The position numbers and the translations under genes were made by a program. Positions 38,816-49,493 of a DNA stretch of 64,000 nucleotides are shown one piece after another (position 1 is the stretch's first letter; every line of letters begins with the position of its first letter). Origin of the DNA: Corynebacterium sp. p3-SID1056 (GTDB taxonomy: Bacteria > Actinomycetota > Actinomycetes > Mycobacteriales > Mycobacteriaceae); the NCBI RefSeq assembly GCF_025152525.1, contig NZ_JALXXL010000002.1, forward strand, positions 124,001-188,000, written 5' to 3'. The notes below the pieces were generated by a model. That model was not told where the DNA came from and ran no database searches. It saw only the letters and a program-made list of their open reading frames with translations.

Positions 38816-38925
38816 GGGTTCGGCTCCTTCGCGGACTCGCTTCTACGTTGCTTCCCCACCTTAGCGCCGCCCGCGCAAAAGGCGGGAGGCGCGACCGTGG
38901 CCCTCGGTAACAGAAGGGTCACAAG

Positions 38926-39945
38926 CTAGAGCGTGTTGAGGTAGTGCTGTGCGTCGAGCGCGGCGCGGCAGCCGGAGCCCGCGGCGGTAATGGCCTGGCG
39001 GTAGAGGTTATCCACCACATCGCCGGCCGCGAACACGCCCGGCACGTTCGTCGCCGTCGTCGGGGCCTTGACCTGGATGTAGCCGCCCTCGTCTACCGCG
39101 ACCTGGCCCTCCAGGAAGGCCGAGCGCGGGTCGTGCCCGATGGCCACGAACAGGGCCGTCGCGTCGAGCACCTGCTCCTCGCCGGTGACGGTGTTGCGCA
39201 GCTTCAGTCCGCTCACCTTGCCGTCGGCCTCCTGGACCTCATCGACGACCGTGTTGGTGATGAACTCGATCTTCTCGTTTTCGCGGGCGCGTTCCAGCAT
39301 GATCTTCGAGGCGCGGAAGTTCTCCGAGCGGTGGATCAGGCTCACCTTGGAGCCAAAGGTGGTGAGGAATGTGGCCTCCTCCATCGCGGAGTCGCCGCCG
39401 CCGACTACGGCGATGTGGTGATCCTTAAAGAAGAAGCCGTCGCAGGTTGCGCAGGTCGACACGCCGCGGCCGGTCAGCTCCTCCTCGCCCGGAATACCGA
39501 GGTGGCGCGGCGCGGCACCGGTAGCCAGGATGACGGCACGCGCCTGAAACTCCTCGCCGTCTACGTACACCTTCTTAATCTCGCCGCTAAAGTCCACGCG
39601 TTCGACGAGCTCGGGGCGCAGGTCGGCGCCGAACTTCTCGGCCTGCTCGCGCATATTCGACATCAAGTCCGGGCCCATCACGCCCTCAGCGAAACCGGGG
39701 AAGTTCTCCACCTCGGTGGTATTCATCAGCTCGCCGCCGAACTCGTAACCCTCGAACACCAGCGGCTTAAGCTCAGCACGCGCCGCATACAAGGCTGCGG
39801 TGTAGCCGGCCGGGCCGGAGCCGACGATGATCACGTCGTGTACTGCGTTTTCAGCATCCGCGGCTGCGGGCTCCTGCTTCGCTGCAGCCTTCTCGGAGCT
39901 GCCGAGCGTATCGACGTTGACCAGGTTAAAACCGGGGTTGGTCAT
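38926..39945 (-). CDS. trxB: Thioredoxin reductase
   Basis: A 339-residue flavoprotein with the FAD motif [18 protein letters not shown], the active-site pair in ATCDGFFF and the NADPH motif [12 protein letters not shown]. The N-terminal ~30 residues ([20 protein letters not shown]) form an extra tail. A candidate extracytoplasmic-type promoter lies upstream (39973-39999), consistent with SigM control. Confidence 0.97.
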   Translation of the reverse strand: MTNPGFNLVNVDTLGSSEKAAAKQEPAAADAENAVHDVIIVGSGPAGYTAALYAARAELKPLVFEGYEFGGELMNTTEVENFPGFAEGVMGPDLMSNMREQAEKFGADLRPELVERVDFSGEIKKVYVDGEEFQARAVILATGAAPRHLGIPGEEELTGRGVSTCATCDGFFFKDHHIAVVGGGDSAMEEATFLTTFGSKVSLIHRSENFRASKIMLERARENEKIEFITNTVVDEVQEADGKVSGLKLRNTVTGEEQVLDATALFVAIGHDPRSAFLEGQVAVDEGGYIQVKAPTTATNVPGVFAAGDVVDNLYRQAITAAGSGCRAALDAQHYLNTL

Positions 39946-39972
39946 CTTCTTCCACCTTCATCAGTTCACGGG

Positions 39973-39999
39973 TACGACTTCTGCGTCATTTCCGGTTCC
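39973..39999 (-). promoter_or_regulatory. Candidate SigM-type promoter of trxB
   Basis: On the minus strand GGAACC (39994-39999) and GTCGTA (39973-39978) are 15 bases apart, the pattern of ECF sigma factor promoters. In C. glutamicum SigM controls thioredoxin genes. Match by eye only. Confidence 0.4.
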
Positions 40000-40029
40000 A
40001 CAGTGTACTGCCCCGTGCAACCGGGGCTG

Positions 40030-40584
40030 CTAGATGCGATCCATCATCGCCTCCGCCACCACCGATCGCGCACGGTAACGACGGGATTTCACCGTGCCCG
40101 GACGCACGCCAAGCTCCTGGGCAGCGCGTTCGACGGACATGCCGTGGACGTCGATAAGCAGCAGGGCTCGGCGCTGCGCCCGCGGCAGTTTGGCCACCTC
40201 GTTGCGCAACGCCATCGCCGAGGCGACGCCGCGCAGCGGGTCGTGCGAAAGCCTGGTGTTGCGCTCGATGCCCACCTTGTCCTCGTCGTCGATGCTCAGC
40301 TCGCGGTCCTTGCGCGAGGTGCGGCGCTTGTAGTCTATGGCCGTGTTGACGGTGGTGCGGTGCAACCAGGTGGCCAGCTGCGCCTCCCCGCGGTAGTTGC
40401 GCAGGTTGCGATAGGCCTTGAGCAGCGCCTCCTGCACCACGTCCTGGGCGTCGTGCTCGTTGCGCGAATAGTTGTAGGCCACCCGCATCAGGTGCGGAGT
40501 GTGCTTGCGAACGATGTCTGCGAAGGCGTCCTGCTCGCCGCGGGCGTGTGCGCGCAGCAGCTCGCGATCAGTGCGAAATTGCAT
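40030..40584 (-). CDS. sigM: RNA polymerase ECF sigma factor SigM
   Basis: A 184-residue ECF sigma factor. Region 2 spans about residues 10-75 (IVRKHTPHLMRVAYNYSRNE followed by HDAQDVVQEALLKAYRNL) and region 4 is near residues 125-178 (LPRAQRRALLLIDVHGMSVE followed by RAAQELGVRPGTVKSRRYRA). The start is the ATG at 40584 with GGGGGA upstream. No anti-sigma gene follows directly; the thioredoxin genes downstream are its expected targets. Confidence 0.92.
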   Translation of the reverse strand: MQFRTDRELLRAHARGEQDAFADIVRKHTPHLMRVAYNYSRNEHDAQDVVQEALLKAYRNLRNYRGEAQLATWLHRTTVNTAIDYKRRTSRKDRELSIDDEDKVGIERNTRLSHDPLRGVASAMALRNEVAKLPRAQRRALLLIDVHGMSVERAAQELGVRPGTVKSRRYRARSVVAEAMMDRI

Positions 40585-40630
40585 AGTTTTCCCCCAAAAA
40601 CTCCCCCAAGTAGATGATGTAGGCACAAGT

Positions 40631-40674
40631 ATGCCCGACCCTTGCGGCGAGCGCGCGAGGGCCGGGCATTTTTA
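40631..40674. terminator. Hairpin downstream of murJ
   Basis: ATGCCCG and CGGGCAT pair, with an extra CCT/AGG pair inside. The T run (TTTTT) is on the plus-strand side, so its direction does not match murJ cleanly; it may still end murJ transcription on the minus strand. Confidence 0.5.
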
Positions 40675-40685
40675 TTCAGGAACGG

Positions 40686-43600
40686 TTATCGCAACTCGGT
40701 GAACCCGATGAGCGAGACCTCCTTGACCTGAATTTCCTTGCTTTTCTCGCTCGCCGGCAGGGAGATGAACACCCCGCGCAGCTCGCCGGACTCATCAACG
40801 TCCACGCTGTTCTGGCCCGGGTGGAAGGTGCCCTCGGCCAGCATTGGCAGCGCCTCCGCAGTGAGCGGGCCTTCGTAGTCGGTGGGGATGGCGTGCACGC
40901 TGTAGGGGCCGCCGTCGGAGGTGGTGTCGATGAGCAGCTGTTCGACGCTCACCGTACCGGCCGAAGTCGGCGGGGTCAGCGCGATGCCGCCGCCACGCGC
41001 GGTGGTCCAGCCGGTCGCGCGGTTTCCGTCCACCGTGGCGGCGGGGCCCTCGGTGTCCTTGTCCGGCTTGGCGGTGTCGCCGTCGTTTGCGCTGTCGCCG
41101 CTGCCGGGTTTGCCCGCTGGCTGACCCTCGGCGTCGATTGGCTGGGCGGAAAGTGGGCTGATGATCACGGGCAGGCCCACGTGCTCGGTGGCCTCCTCCT
41201 CGATGTGCTCCGCGCCCTGCTGCACCGAGTCGTGCGTGACCGGGGAGACGGTGTCGTCGCCGGAGAGGAAGCCGATCAGCGAGGCGGTCAGCGCTGCGAT
41301 GAGCACCACCGCCCCCACCGCGATGGCGGAGAGCAGCACGGTCGTGATCGCGCTGAGGCGGCGCGAGCCGAAGCCGCCGCGCACCTCGTCCGGGTCGTCC
41401 GTCTCCTCGGCGACCGGCTCGACGTATTCGGCAAGGCTTGCGTCCTCGGACTCGTCGCCGTCCGCGTCCGCGGTCTCGGGTACCTCCGCGGCCTGCTGCT
41501 GCGGGAGTTCCTCGCCCGGAGCGGGCAGGTTCGCCTCCTTGCGCAGGGCGGCCTCGAGGTCGTGGAAGTCGCTGTCTTCGATGGCGTCGGCGTCGACAAG
41601 TGCACGCGTGCGCTTCGTGATGGCTTCGAGCGCGTCCGAGTTGACGTTGGTGGTCAAAAGCTGCAGTGCCGAGGCGAAGGCGTCGGCGTCTGCGGGACCA
41701 GAAGCCTCCGGCAGGATCGCGGGGAAGGCGAGGCGGACGTGGCCGTCGGTGTCCACGCGCAGGCGCTGGCGGTTATCCAGGCCGAGCGGGATGCCCGCCT
41801 CGTGGGCCGCAGCGAGCGCACCGGCGAGCGGGGCGAGCGCGTTGGCGACGGCCTCGGTGTGCAGCGTCTGGCCGCTTTCCGCGACCGCCTTGACCGAGGA
41901 GCCCTCGATCCAGTCGGCCACGATCAGCGAGCCGGTGCGGTACGAGAGGATCTCGATGTTCTCGGCCACGGCCGGGTGGTGCAGGTTGGCCAGCTTGCGG
42001 GTGCGGCGCGCCACGCCCGCGGCCTGAAGTGCGGCCTCGCGCGGGGTGGCAGGCGCCATGGGCGCGGCACCGGTGGTGTCCACGAAGGTCAGCGCGACGG
42101 GTGCGCCGGTGGCTACCTCGCGGGCCTGCCAGAAGCGGGCGCCGGTGGTCGCGCCGTGGTCGCGGATGAGGCGGAAGCGCCCGTCCGAAACGCTGGCGCC
42201 CGGCACCAGGCGAGGCCCGCGGACCACGCCGGCCGACATCGGCGGCGGGACCGGGTTGGCGTTGAAGGTATCGGAGGCGAGGAACTGCGTGGACATATCC
42301 CGCGGGTCGACTTCGCCGACTTCGAGGGCCGCCTCGTCGTCCGGGGTGATGAAGCGCGACAGGCCCGGGATGCGCGCCAGTGCGCGGCCGAGGTTCTGCA
42401 CCTCGGGTAGCTTCGAGCGAGACAGGACCAGGCCGGTGACGACAACGAAGATGATCCCTAGGATCATCACCTCGATAAGGAAGCCGAGCGATGGCAACCC
42501 GATAAGCCCGCCGAGCGCGCCCGGGATGTCCGCACCCGCCAGGTCGCGCACGAGCCAGCGCAGCAGGAAGGTCGCGGCGATGCCCACGATTGCCGCGGCG
42601 AACGCCCAGATTGAGGTGCGCATGACGGTGGCGGCTTCCAGGGTGCCCAGCTTGCGGCGCAGTAGGAAGGCGCCGATGAGCGCGCCGGCGATGAAGCCGA
42701 AACCGTTTGCCGCACCGAGCAGCACGACTACGGACTGGGTGGAGTCGGCCACCATGGGTGCGAGGTAGCTCAGCACGATCTTGGTGGCGGTAATCCCGGC
42801 GATAATCATCGTCGGCGTCCAGGCTTCCTCCCGCGCGTAGAAGACGCGCAGGTGCAGCATGACGAGCGCGTAAGGGATGAGCGTGAACGCGGAGAAACTG
42901 ATCGTCAGGCCGAGGGTGCGCGCCGTATCGCCGTCGAAGTTGCCGTAGGCAAACAGCGCGTGCCCGATGTCGGGGCCAAGCGCCGTCATGAACACGATGA
43001 TCGGGATCAGCGCGATGAAGGTGAGCTTCGTGCCGAGCGTGAGGTCTCGGACCACGGCCTCGTCGTCCCCGTCGGCGGCGTTGCGCGACAGGCGCGGCAT
43101 GATCGCGGTGAGCAGCGTGACGCCGATGATGCCGTAGGGCACCTGCAGCAGCATCCAGTGTTGCTGGTAGATGATCGGGGCGGCCTCGCTCGCCGTCGAG
43201 GCGATGCGTGTTGTCACGATGTAGCCGGCCTGGCTAATCGCCACATAGGTGATGATCGCCAGCGCCATGCCGCCGAACTGCTTGAGACGTTCGTCGATGC
43301 CCCACAGCGGGCGCAGATCGATGCGCAGCTTGCGCAGCGCGGGCACCATGATCAGGCACTGCACCACCACACCGAGGGTGGTGCCCAGGCCCAACAGCGC
43401 CACGTGCGGATTGCTTATCGACGCCGGCGCCGCCGGATGCAAGTGCCCCGGCACCAGCATGTAGAGCAAAAGGACCGCGATGGACACGACGTTGTTGGCT
43501 ACCGGGGCCCAGGCACCCGGACGGAAGTGCTCCTTGGTGTTCAGGATGGCCATGAACAGGGAGAACATGCCGTAGAAGAAGATCTGTGGCAGCACCAGGT

Positions 43601-44384
43601 AGGCAAAAGAGGTGGCCTGGACGATGTTGACCTTGCCTTCACCGTCCAAAAACACTCGTGTGAGCAACGGCGCCGCGAGCACGGCGATGACCGTGACGAC
43701 CGCCATGAGCGTGAACGTGAGCGTAAACAGCTGCCGGATGAACCGGGCACCGTGGTCCTCGTCCTCTTTCTCGGCGCGCACCAAGACCGGCACCACCAGC
43801 GCGGTAAGCACGGAGCCGAGCACGATCTCGGTGATGATGTTGGGCAGCGTGTTCGCCGTGTTAAAGGCGGAGGCAACAGCTGGGCCGAGCGCCGCGCCGA
43901 TGAGGACGGTGCGGATAAACCCGGTTATGCGAGAGATGAGTGTGGCCACCGCCATCGAGCCGGTGGCGCGCACCACCGAGGCGTTGGAGGTCTCCCCCTC
44001 CCCCGCGTCTTCCGTGCCTGTCTCGCGGTCCGCCTCGCGCGTGGCGGTGGCGACCGCGGCAACCTGTGCTGCGGGTGCGGCCTTGTCGTCGTCTGGCTGC
44101 TCGGGCGTGTCGACAACCTGAATGGTGTCGGTGGTTTCTGCCTTGGTCTCGGCCTTGGCTTCTGCCTTCGCGGGGGCGTCGACATCCTTCGCGCCGGCTG
44201 TTTTTGCCGGCGCGGAGCGCTCGCCCTTGGGGCTGGTAGTCAGCATCGACTTGTCGGGCTGCTCCGGGTTCTCCGCTGGTCCCTGCATCTTGGCGGGCGG
44301 CTTGGGCACCGGCGCCGGCGGGGCGGGGGTGACTATGCGACGCCGCAAGCTGGCGGCGCGCGCTGCGTCATCCTGCTGTGTCAC
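40686..44384 (-). CDS. murJ: MurJ (MviN) lipid II flippase fused to a pseudokinase and a C-terminal extracellular domain
   Basis: A protein of about 1232 residues. The first 135 residues are charged and disordered. Then come about 14 membrane helices of the MurJ/MviN flippase (beginning SMAVATLISRITGFIRTVLI). A cytoplasmic kinase-like domain follows (SDGRFRLIRDHGATTGARFW), without the usual catalytic residues, a single membrane helix (LSAITTVLLSAIAVGAVVLI) and a carbohydrate-binding-like domain (ATGWTTARGGGIALTPPTSA). This matches the mycobacterial MurJ layout. GTG 44384 has GGAG upstream and overlaps the DUF6049 gene; ATG 44399 is the alternative. Confidence 0.93.
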   Translation of the reverse strand: MTQQDDAARAASLRRRIVTPAPPAPVPKPPAKMQGPAENPEQPDKSMLTTSPKGERSAPAKTAGAKDVDAPAKAEAKAETKAETTDTIQVVDTPEQPDDDKAAPAAQVAAVATATREADRETGTEDAGEGETSNASVVRATGSMAVATLISRITGFIRTVLIGAALGPAVASAFNTANTLPNIITEIVLGSVLTALVVPVLVRAEKEDEDHGARFIRQLFTLTFTLMAVVTVIAVLAAPLLTRVFLDGEGKVNIVQATSFAYLVLPQIFFYGMFSLFMAILNTKEHFRPGAWAPVANNVVSIAVLLLYMLVPGHLHPAAPASISNPHVALLGLGTTLGVVVQCLIMVPALRKLRIDLRPLWGIDERLKQFGGMALAIITYVAISQAGYIVTTRIASTASEAAPIIYQQHWMLLQVPYGIIGVTLLTAIMPRLSRNAADGDDEAVVRDLTLGTKLTFIALIPIIVFMTALGPDIGHALFAYGNFDGDTARTLGLTISFSAFTLIPYALVMLHLRVFYAREEAWTPTMIIAGITATKIVLSYLAPMVADSTQSVVVLLGAANGFGFIAGALIGAFLLRRKLGTLEAATVMRTSIWAFAAAIVGIAATFLLRWLVRDLAGADIPGALGGLIGLPSLGFLIEVMILGIIFVVVTGLVLSRSKLPEVQNLGRALARIPGLSRFITPDDEAALEVGEVDPRDMSTQFLASDTFNANPVPPPMSAGVVRGPRLVPGASVSDGRFRLIRDHGATTGARFWQAREVATGAPVALTFVDTTGAAPMAPATPREAALQAAGVARRTRKLANLHHPAVAENIEILSYRTGSLIVADWIEGSSVKAVAESGQTLHTEAVANALAPLAGALAAAHEAGIPLGLDNRQRLRVDTDGHVRLAFPAILPEASGPADADAFASALQLLTTNVNSDALEAITKRTRALVDADAIEDSDFHDLEAALRKEANLPAPGEELPQQQAAEVPETADADGDESEDASLAEYVEPVAEETDDPDEVRGGFGSRRLSAITTVLLSAIAVGAVVLIAALTASLIGFLSGDDTVSPVTHDSVQQGAEHIEEEATEHVGLPVIISPLSAQPIDAEGQPAGKPGSGDSANDGDTAKPDKDTEGPAATVDGNRATGWTTARGGGIALTPPTSAGTVSVEQLLIDTTSDGGPYSVHAIPTDYEGPLTAEALPMLAEGTFHPGQNSVDVDESGELRGVFISLPASEKSKEIQVKEVSLIGFTELR

Positions 44385-46962
44385 GGAAGCTTTCTCCATT
44401 CGCGTGTGGTGGGTACGGGCGTTTTGGTGCAGCCGTGTCGGGCGGGTCGCTGCCGGTCTCTGTCGTGTCTCCGCGGCCGTCGTCACCGAGGCGGTGTTTG
44501 CGCCAGACCGCAAAGAAGAGGAAGGCGGCGATGAGTGCCGCGAGCGCGGGCAGCAGGACTGAGCCACGCACGGCCATCCCGGCGGTGCGAACGGTGATGT
44601 CTACCGGCTGCGACATCGCGGCGCCGTGCGGGCCGGCCAGGAAGAGCTGCAGTTTGGTTTCTGGGTTGTCTTCCGGCAGGTCCGCCGTCATCTGCACGGT
44701 GACGGAGCCGCGTGCCGGAATACGCATCGCGGCCGGCACGTTCAAGCGTGCGTCTTCGGGGCCGCGGTACTGGATCGAGGTGCGCACCGGCAGGGGCATC
44801 CCGTTCTGCGCAACGATCAGCAGGGGGCTCGACGGCGAGGTGCGCGTGTACACATTGCCGGGAGGGATCAGCGCGACGGAGTTGCGCAGTTCGGTGAGCG
44901 TGTCGCGCGAGCCACGGAGTGTTTCGCTCGTGGTGGCGACCGCCGTCGAGTACCCGTGCAGCGCGCGGCGCTGGCCGGGGCTCAGCGCGGTGATGAGGTC
45001 TCGGCGCAGCGGCAGGGTGTAGCCGTAGCGGGTCAGCGCAATAGAGGGGTCGGGGGCGAGCAGCTCGGTGAGGTCGTTGATAAAGCGCGCCTGCTGCGTC
45101 GCCGCGAGGATCTCCGTATCGGCGTACGCACCGGGGTCGGAGTAGTGCGTTCCCACCGATGCTGCCGGCGGGATCGCAGCGTCCGCGGGCTGTGCCAGGT
45201 AGCGCTCGAGCGGAAGGGGCGCTGCTCCGCCGTGGGTGACAAGGTCGGCGACTGTGCCCAGCAGCGTGGCGGCGCTGTCGGCGTCCCACGTTGCCGGCGG
45301 GGCGACGAAGACGGGCTCGCTCGCGGGCTGGTCTTCGAAAGTCCAGGCCTGCTGCGCAGCAAGGCGGATGGCGCTTGCCGCGTTGGTTGCGCGGGAGACT
45401 GTGGAGTCGCGCACGGCGTCGTAACGCGTGAGTTCTGGGGCGTAGCTCGCTGTCGTCGGTTGTGGCCCGACGGAGGCGAGGACCGAAGCGAGCGCGTCCT
45501 GGTAGCTGACCGCGAGCACGTTGGGCGCGGCCCAAGCGAAGCGTTGCGCGTCCGGCGATGTTTCACGTGAAACATCGGGGTCCGCCTCAAGCGTGTTGGC
45601 GGGCACGAGGACGCGCACGGTGGTCTCTGGTCGTGGTGCGGCGGCGGTTCGCGCGGAGCCCGGGGTGCGCACGTCGAGATTGCTCTGGGTGCTGCTCTCC
45701 CCCGCGGTCGACGCGTCGGTCTCGGCGTTGGCGCGTTCCCACGCCGCCTGCATGCCGCCGGTGGGCACGGTCGATTGCGTGTGGTCGGCCCACCCGAGTG
45801 CCGGGAATGTCGCGTGCTCCACAGCCGTGCTGGGGACCACGGCGTTGTGCACGCCGGCAGTGCCGAGGACCCGCTCGAGGACGAAGGGCCCACGCTCGAT
45901 GGTTTCCCGGACCAGCCACGGGTCTCCCGTGCGCGCCACCGCGTCCAAGTCCGCATTGGCCCACGGCAGCGCGACGGTGCAGCCGATGCGCGAGATTTCG
46001 CGCAGTGTGTCCAAGAAGTTGGCGGCGTCTTCTGCCCCGACCCCGGGGGTGCCGCTGGCGTCGTCGCCTGGGCTGCCCCAGCTGTCGCGCAGGCGCTTGG
46101 GCTCTTGAACCACGGGCGCTCGCTGCGTATCCACGGTGTAGCCGCCGGCCATGCGGTCGACGGCGGCGACAAGCGCGGGGTCGATTGCGGCGCACGTGGC
46201 TTCGCGCACCTGCGGGGTGGCCAGTGCCTCGAGGTAGGTTGTCGCGAGCCGGTCGAGGCGCCCGCCCGGTGCGAGTTGGGCGGCCAGCGATTCGGACTGG
46301 AGCACGAGTTGCGGGTCCTCGGGCGCGTCGCCGGTCTCCCCCGGCACGAGGTCGACGGGGGCGGATATCGGGTAGAGCGCGCTGAGCGAACCCGGGCGCG
46401 CGCCGTCGTCGAGCCCGCGCACGGAGAGGTGGAACCTTTCGGAGTCGAGGGGGGTTCCCGTGGCGTCGAGAAGCGAAAAAGCGAGCGGGTAGGTGCCGAG
46501 ATCGCCCATGCCGAGCGCATCGCTGTCGATGTCGAGCTCGAGCTCGGTGGTGTCGCCGGGCGCGAGCGGCGCGGGTAGCGTGTGCGGCTCGCCGACCTGG
46601 ACATATTCCTCGAGCGCGGCGATGGTAGCCATGCGCTGATCCTCAACTGAGCCGGTGAGCGGGCCGCGGCGAGGCACGATCCGCAGGTCCTCGAGCGGCG
46701 CCTCGGAGGTGTTGCGGACGCGAAGTTTCACGTGAAACGGGTCGTGCGCGCGGATTGAGTCCGGCAGCTCGACGGCTTGGAGTGTGGCCCGCTCGCCGTC
46801 GCCGACGCGCACGTTGGGGTTGGCCCACTGCGCGGCCACCTCCGGGTTATCCGGGTTGGTGGGTACCGGCAGGGTGGCTGCGGCGGTAGGGTATGCGCCC
46901 GCGGCGAGTGCCAGCCCCGCAACCGCGAGGGTGGACAGCGTAGCGCCAGCGGGCCTCCTCAT
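44368..46962 (-). CDS. DUF6049-like envelope protein
   Basis: An 864-residue exported protein: signal peptide ([20 protein letters not shown], cleavage about residue 29), a long extracellular part with beta-sandwich regions, and one membrane helix near the end ([20 protein letters not shown]) with a short cytoplasmic tail. It matches the actinobacterial DUF6049 family found between the NUDIX and murJ genes. The stop overlaps murJ and the start overlaps the NUDIX gene by four bases, so translation is coupled. Two parS sites lie inside the gene (45559-45574 and 46724-46739) and encode DVSRETS and PFHVKL. Confidence 0.88.
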   Translation of the reverse strand: MRRPAGATLSTLAVAGLALAAGAYPTAAATLPVPTNPDNPEVAAQWANPNVRVGDGERATLQAVELPDSIRAHDPFHVKLRVRNTSEAPLEDLRIVPRRGPLTGSVEDQRMATIAALEEYVQVGEPHTLPAPLAPGDTTELELDIDSDALGMGDLGTYPLAFSLLDATGTPLDSERFHLSVRGLDDGARPGSLSALYPISAPVDLVPGETGDAPEDPQLVLQSESLAAQLAPGGRLDRLATTYLEALATPQVREATCAAIDPALVAAVDRMAGGYTVDTQRAPVVQEPKRLRDSWGSPGDDASGTPGVGAEDAANFLDTLREISRIGCTVALPWANADLDAVARTGDPWLVRETIERGPFVLERVLGTAGVHNAVVPSTAVEHATFPALGWADHTQSTVPTGGMQAAWERANAETDASTAGESSTQSNLDVRTPGSARTAAAPRPETTVRVLVPANTLEADPDVSRETSPDAQRFAWAAPNVLAVSYQDALASVLASVGPQPTTASYAPELTRYDAVRDSTVSRATNAASAIRLAAQQAWTFEDQPASEPVFVAPPATWDADSAATLLGTVADLVTHGGAAPLPLERYLAQPADAAIPPAASVGTHYSDPGAYADTEILAATQQARFINDLTELLAPDPSIALTRYGYTLPLRRDLITALSPGQRRALHGYSTAVATTSETLRGSRDTLTELRNSVALIPPGNVYTRTSPSSPLLIVAQNGMPLPVRTSIQYRGPEDARLNVPAAMRIPARGSVTVQMTADLPEDNPETKLQLFLAGPHGAAMSQPVDITVRTAGMAVRGSVLLPALAALIAAFLFFAVWRKHRLGDDGRGDTTETGSDPPDTAAPKRPYPPHANGESFRDTAG
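45559..45574. promoter_or_regulatory. parS site (perfect)
   Basis: TGTTTCACGTGAAACA inside the DUF6049 gene. It is the actinobacterial ParB box. Confidence 0.92.
46724..46739. promoter_or_regulatory. parS site (core perfect)
   Basis: AGTTTCACGTGAAACG: the 14-base core GTTTCACGTGAAAC is perfect, the end bases differ. It lies near the 5' end of the DUF6049 gene. Confidence 0.85.
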
Positions 46963-47912
46963 CGCGGAGTGGCCCTTCCGGCTTCCGCCTCCGCCCGCGC
47001 CAGATTGGGCATCTTGTCGTAGGCCACGCGGGCGAGCTTGCGTTCGTCCGCATAGGCGAGGCGTTCGATGAGCTCGCTCATAGGCACCCAAGCCACCTCG
47101 GTGACTTCCGGGTCTTCGTCGTTGAGGATGCCGTCGACGTAGCGCAGCAGGTTATGGTGCACAGTCTTGTGGATGCGCACGCCATCGGACACGAACCAAT
47201 AATCAATGGTGCCGAGCGTGTCGAATGCTTCGCCGACGATGCCGGTTTCTTCCCACACCTCGCGCTCGGCGGTGCGCCACTGGTGCTCGCCCACCTCGAC
47301 GTGCCCCTTCGGCATGGACCACAGCAGGCGGCGGCGCCGGTCGAGTCGCCCGATGAGGGCGACGTAAATCTGCGACATGTCCACCTTGTTGGTCTCCGGG
47401 TTGACCGCTTCGGCCATGCCCGAGACCACCAGGCCGCCCGCCGAGGTCTCGTCGCGCGTCTCCATCCCCGACTGCGAGCGGTTGCTGTACTGCGAGTGGC
47501 GGCGGTTACTGCCCTGGCCGCGGCCGCGCTTCCGCCGCGCGGGGTGCTTCCCCGACTGCCCGCGATTGCCGCCGTTCGACCCCTTCGCACCGGAGCGATT
47601 GCGATTGCGGCGGCGCTTGCCGCCCTGGGAGTTGCGGCCTCCGGAATTGCGGCCCCCGGAATTGCGGCCTTCGCCTGCCGAGGCACCCTTGGACGGCCCG
47701 GACTCGCCGGACCCCTGCTGCCCCTGCTGTGTTGTCTGGTTGTTGTTCGACCGGTTGCCGCGCCCGCGCCTGCGGCGGCGTCGCCGCTTGCCGCGTTGCT
47801 GGCCCCCGCCGGTGCCTGCATCCCCGCCGGCGCTCCCCTTTCCGCGCGCACCAGTACCGCCGGCACCGTTGGGGTTGCCGGCGGTCCGGTTGGGCCGTGT
47901 GTTGTCAGTCAT
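46959..47912 (-). CDS. NUDIX hydrolase with long Arg/Gly-rich N-terminal tail
   Basis: A 317-residue protein. Residues 1-150 are a low-complexity region rich in Arg, Gly, Asn and Gln, with GRNSG repeats and runs such as [12 protein letters not shown]. Residues about 155-300 are a NUDIX domain with [20 protein letters not shown] (about 203-222) that fits the Nudix box GX5EX7REUXEEXGU. The position next to CCA transferase and MurJ matches the mycobacterial MutT4 gene. The tail may bind RNA or ribosomes. Divergent from the CCA transferase gene. Confidence 0.9.
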   Translation of the reverse strand: MTDNTRPNRTAGNPNGAGGTGARGKGSAGGDAGTGGGQQRGKRRRRRRRGRGNRSNNNQTTQQGQQGSGESGPSKGASAGEGRNSGGRNSGGRNSQGGKRRRNRNRSGAKGSNGGNRGQSGKHPARRKRGRGQGSNRRHSQYSNRSQSGMETRDETSAGGLVVSGMAEAVNPETNKVDMSQIYVALIGRLDRRRRLLWSMPKGHVEVGEHQWRTAEREVWEETGIVGEAFDTLGTIDYWFVSDGVRIHKTVHHNLLRYVDGILNDEDPEVTEVAWVPMSELIERLAYADERKLARVAYDKMPNLARAEAEAGRATPR

Positions 47913-47986
47913 CCGCCTTATCGTATCTGTCTGACCGCCGGTTGTGGTATTTCACAACGCCCTTCCTCTCCTTTGGCGTGTCCGGG

Positions 47987-47992
47987 TAACGT
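47987..47992 (+). promoter_or_regulatory. -10 element of a leaderless promoter
   Basis: TAACGT is four bases before the ATG at 47997 and seven before GTG 48000. No ribosome binding site. Confidence 0.5.
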
Positions 47993-47996
47993 GTGC

Positions 47997-49493
47997 ATGG
48001 TGACTACGCCGAAAACTCCTTCGCCACTGTTCGATTTGCCTGACCCGGCCGACCCCAACGCGGCCGCAATGTTGATGGCTCGTGCGCAGCGGGGCGTGAC
48101 GGATCTCGCTGGTTTTCTCACGCCGCTGGCGCAGCGTTTCGCGGACCGCGGCGAGACCTTATATATGGTCGGCGGCCCCGTGCGCGATGCGATGCTGGGC
48201 AAGCTCGGCCACGACCTAGACTTCACCACCTCCGCGCGCCCCGAGGTGACCCAGGAGATTCTCGAGGACTGGGGCGAAAAGACCTGGGACGCTGGCATCG
48301 AGTTTGGCACGGTTGCTGCAGTCAAGCAGGGCAAACAGGTGGAAATCACCACGTTCCGCGCCGATCTCTACGACGGCGTGACCCGCAACCCGGAGGTCAC
48401 TTTCGGCGACTCGCTCGAGGGCGACCTTGTCCGACGCGACTTCGCGTGCAATGCGATGGCGATCGAGCTTTCGCTTGTCGACGGCGCGCTTGCCCCCACC
48501 TTCCACGATCCCGTCGGCGGCCTCGAGGATCTTCTCGCGCGCCGACTTGATACGCCGCAGGCGCCGGAGGTGTCGTTCCGGGACGACCCGCTCCGCATGC
48601 TGCGAGCCGCCCGCTTTGTCTCCCAGCTCGGCTTCGCGGTTGCTCCCCGCGTCTTCGAGGCGATGCGCGAGATGGCCGGGGAGATCAACCGGATCACGGT
48701 GGAGCGCGTTCAGGCGGAGCTGGACAAGCTCATGCTTGGTGCCCGGCCCTGGGAGGGCATCGACGTGTTGGTGCAGACCGGACTGGCAGATGAAGTGTTG
48801 CCGGAGATCCCCGCGCTGCAGCTGGAGCAGGACGAGCACATGCAGCACAAGGACGTCTACCGGCACTCGCTGACTGTGCTGCGCCAGGCCACTGAGCTGG
48901 AGGACGAGGGTCCGGACCTCAAGCTGCGGTGGGCGGCGCTTATGCACGACATTGGCAAGCCGGACACCCGCGCGAAGAAGCCGGGTGGCGGCGTGAGCTT
49001 CCACCACCACGAGGTGGTCGGCGCGAAGATGACGCGCAAGCGGATGCGGAAGCTGAAGTACCCCAAGCACGTGACCGAGGACGTGGGGCAGCTCGTCTTC
49101 CTGCACATGCGTTTCCACGGCTTCGGCGAGGGCCAGTGGACCGACTCCGCTGTCCGTCGCTACGTTACCGACGCGGGCGAGCTCCTGCCACGCTTGCACA
49201 AGCTTGTGCGTGCTGATTGCACCACCAGGAATCCAAAGAAAGCGCGCCGGCTCCAGCGCACTTATGATCACTTGGAGGAGCGCATCGCCGACATCGCGGC
49301 CAAGGAGGACCTGGCCCGGGTGCGCCCCGACTTGGACGGGAACGAAATTATGCAGATTCTTGGGCTGCAGCCGGGCCCGGAGGTGGGGAAAGCATGGAAA
49401 TACATGAAGGAGCTGCGGCTCGAACGCGGCGAGCTCGAGCGCGACGAGGCGGTCGCGGAGCTGAAGAAGTGGTGGGAGGCGGAGCATGGCTGA
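47997..49493 (+). CDS. pcnA: CCA tRNA nucleotidyltransferase
   Basis: A 498-residue class II nucleotidyltransferase that adds CCA to tRNA ends. The nucleotidyltransferase domain has YMVGGPVRDAMLGKLGHDLD (the catalytic GGxVRD and DxD). RRDFACNAMAI and RDDPLRMLRAARF follow. An HD phosphohydrolase part is seen in MHDIGKPDT. Tail helical. Both tRNA genes in this window lack encoded CCA. The leaderless promoter favours GTG 48000 or ATG 47997. It overlaps the next gene by eight bases. Confidence 0.93.
   Translation: MVTTPKTPSPLFDLPDPADPNAAAMLMARAQRGVTDLAGFLTPLAQRFADRGETLYMVGGPVRDAMLGKLGHDLDFTTSARPEVTQEILEDWGEKTWDAGIEFGTVAAVKQGKQVEITTFRADLYDGVTRNPEVTFGDSLEGDLVRRDFACNAMAIELSLVDGALAPTFHDPVGGLEDLLARRLDTPQAPEVSFRDDPLRMLRAARFVSQLGFAVAPRVFEAMREMAGEINRITVERVQAELDKLMLGARPWEGIDVLVQTGLADEVLPEIPALQLEQDEHMQHKDVYRHSLTVLRQATELEDEGPDLKLRWAALMHDIGKPDTRAKKPGGGVSFHHHEVVGAKMTRKRMRKLKYPKHVTEDVGQLVFLHMRFHGFGEGQWTDSAVRRYVTDAGELLPRLHKLVRADCTTRNPKKARRLQRTYDHLEERIADIAAKEDLARVRPDLDGNEIMQILGLQPGPEVGKAWKYMKELRLERGELERDEAVAELKKWWEAEHG

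Noticed and set aside
40821..44562. Plus-strand open frames opposite murJ
   Set aside because: No recognisable protein; murJ on the minus strand explains the region completely.
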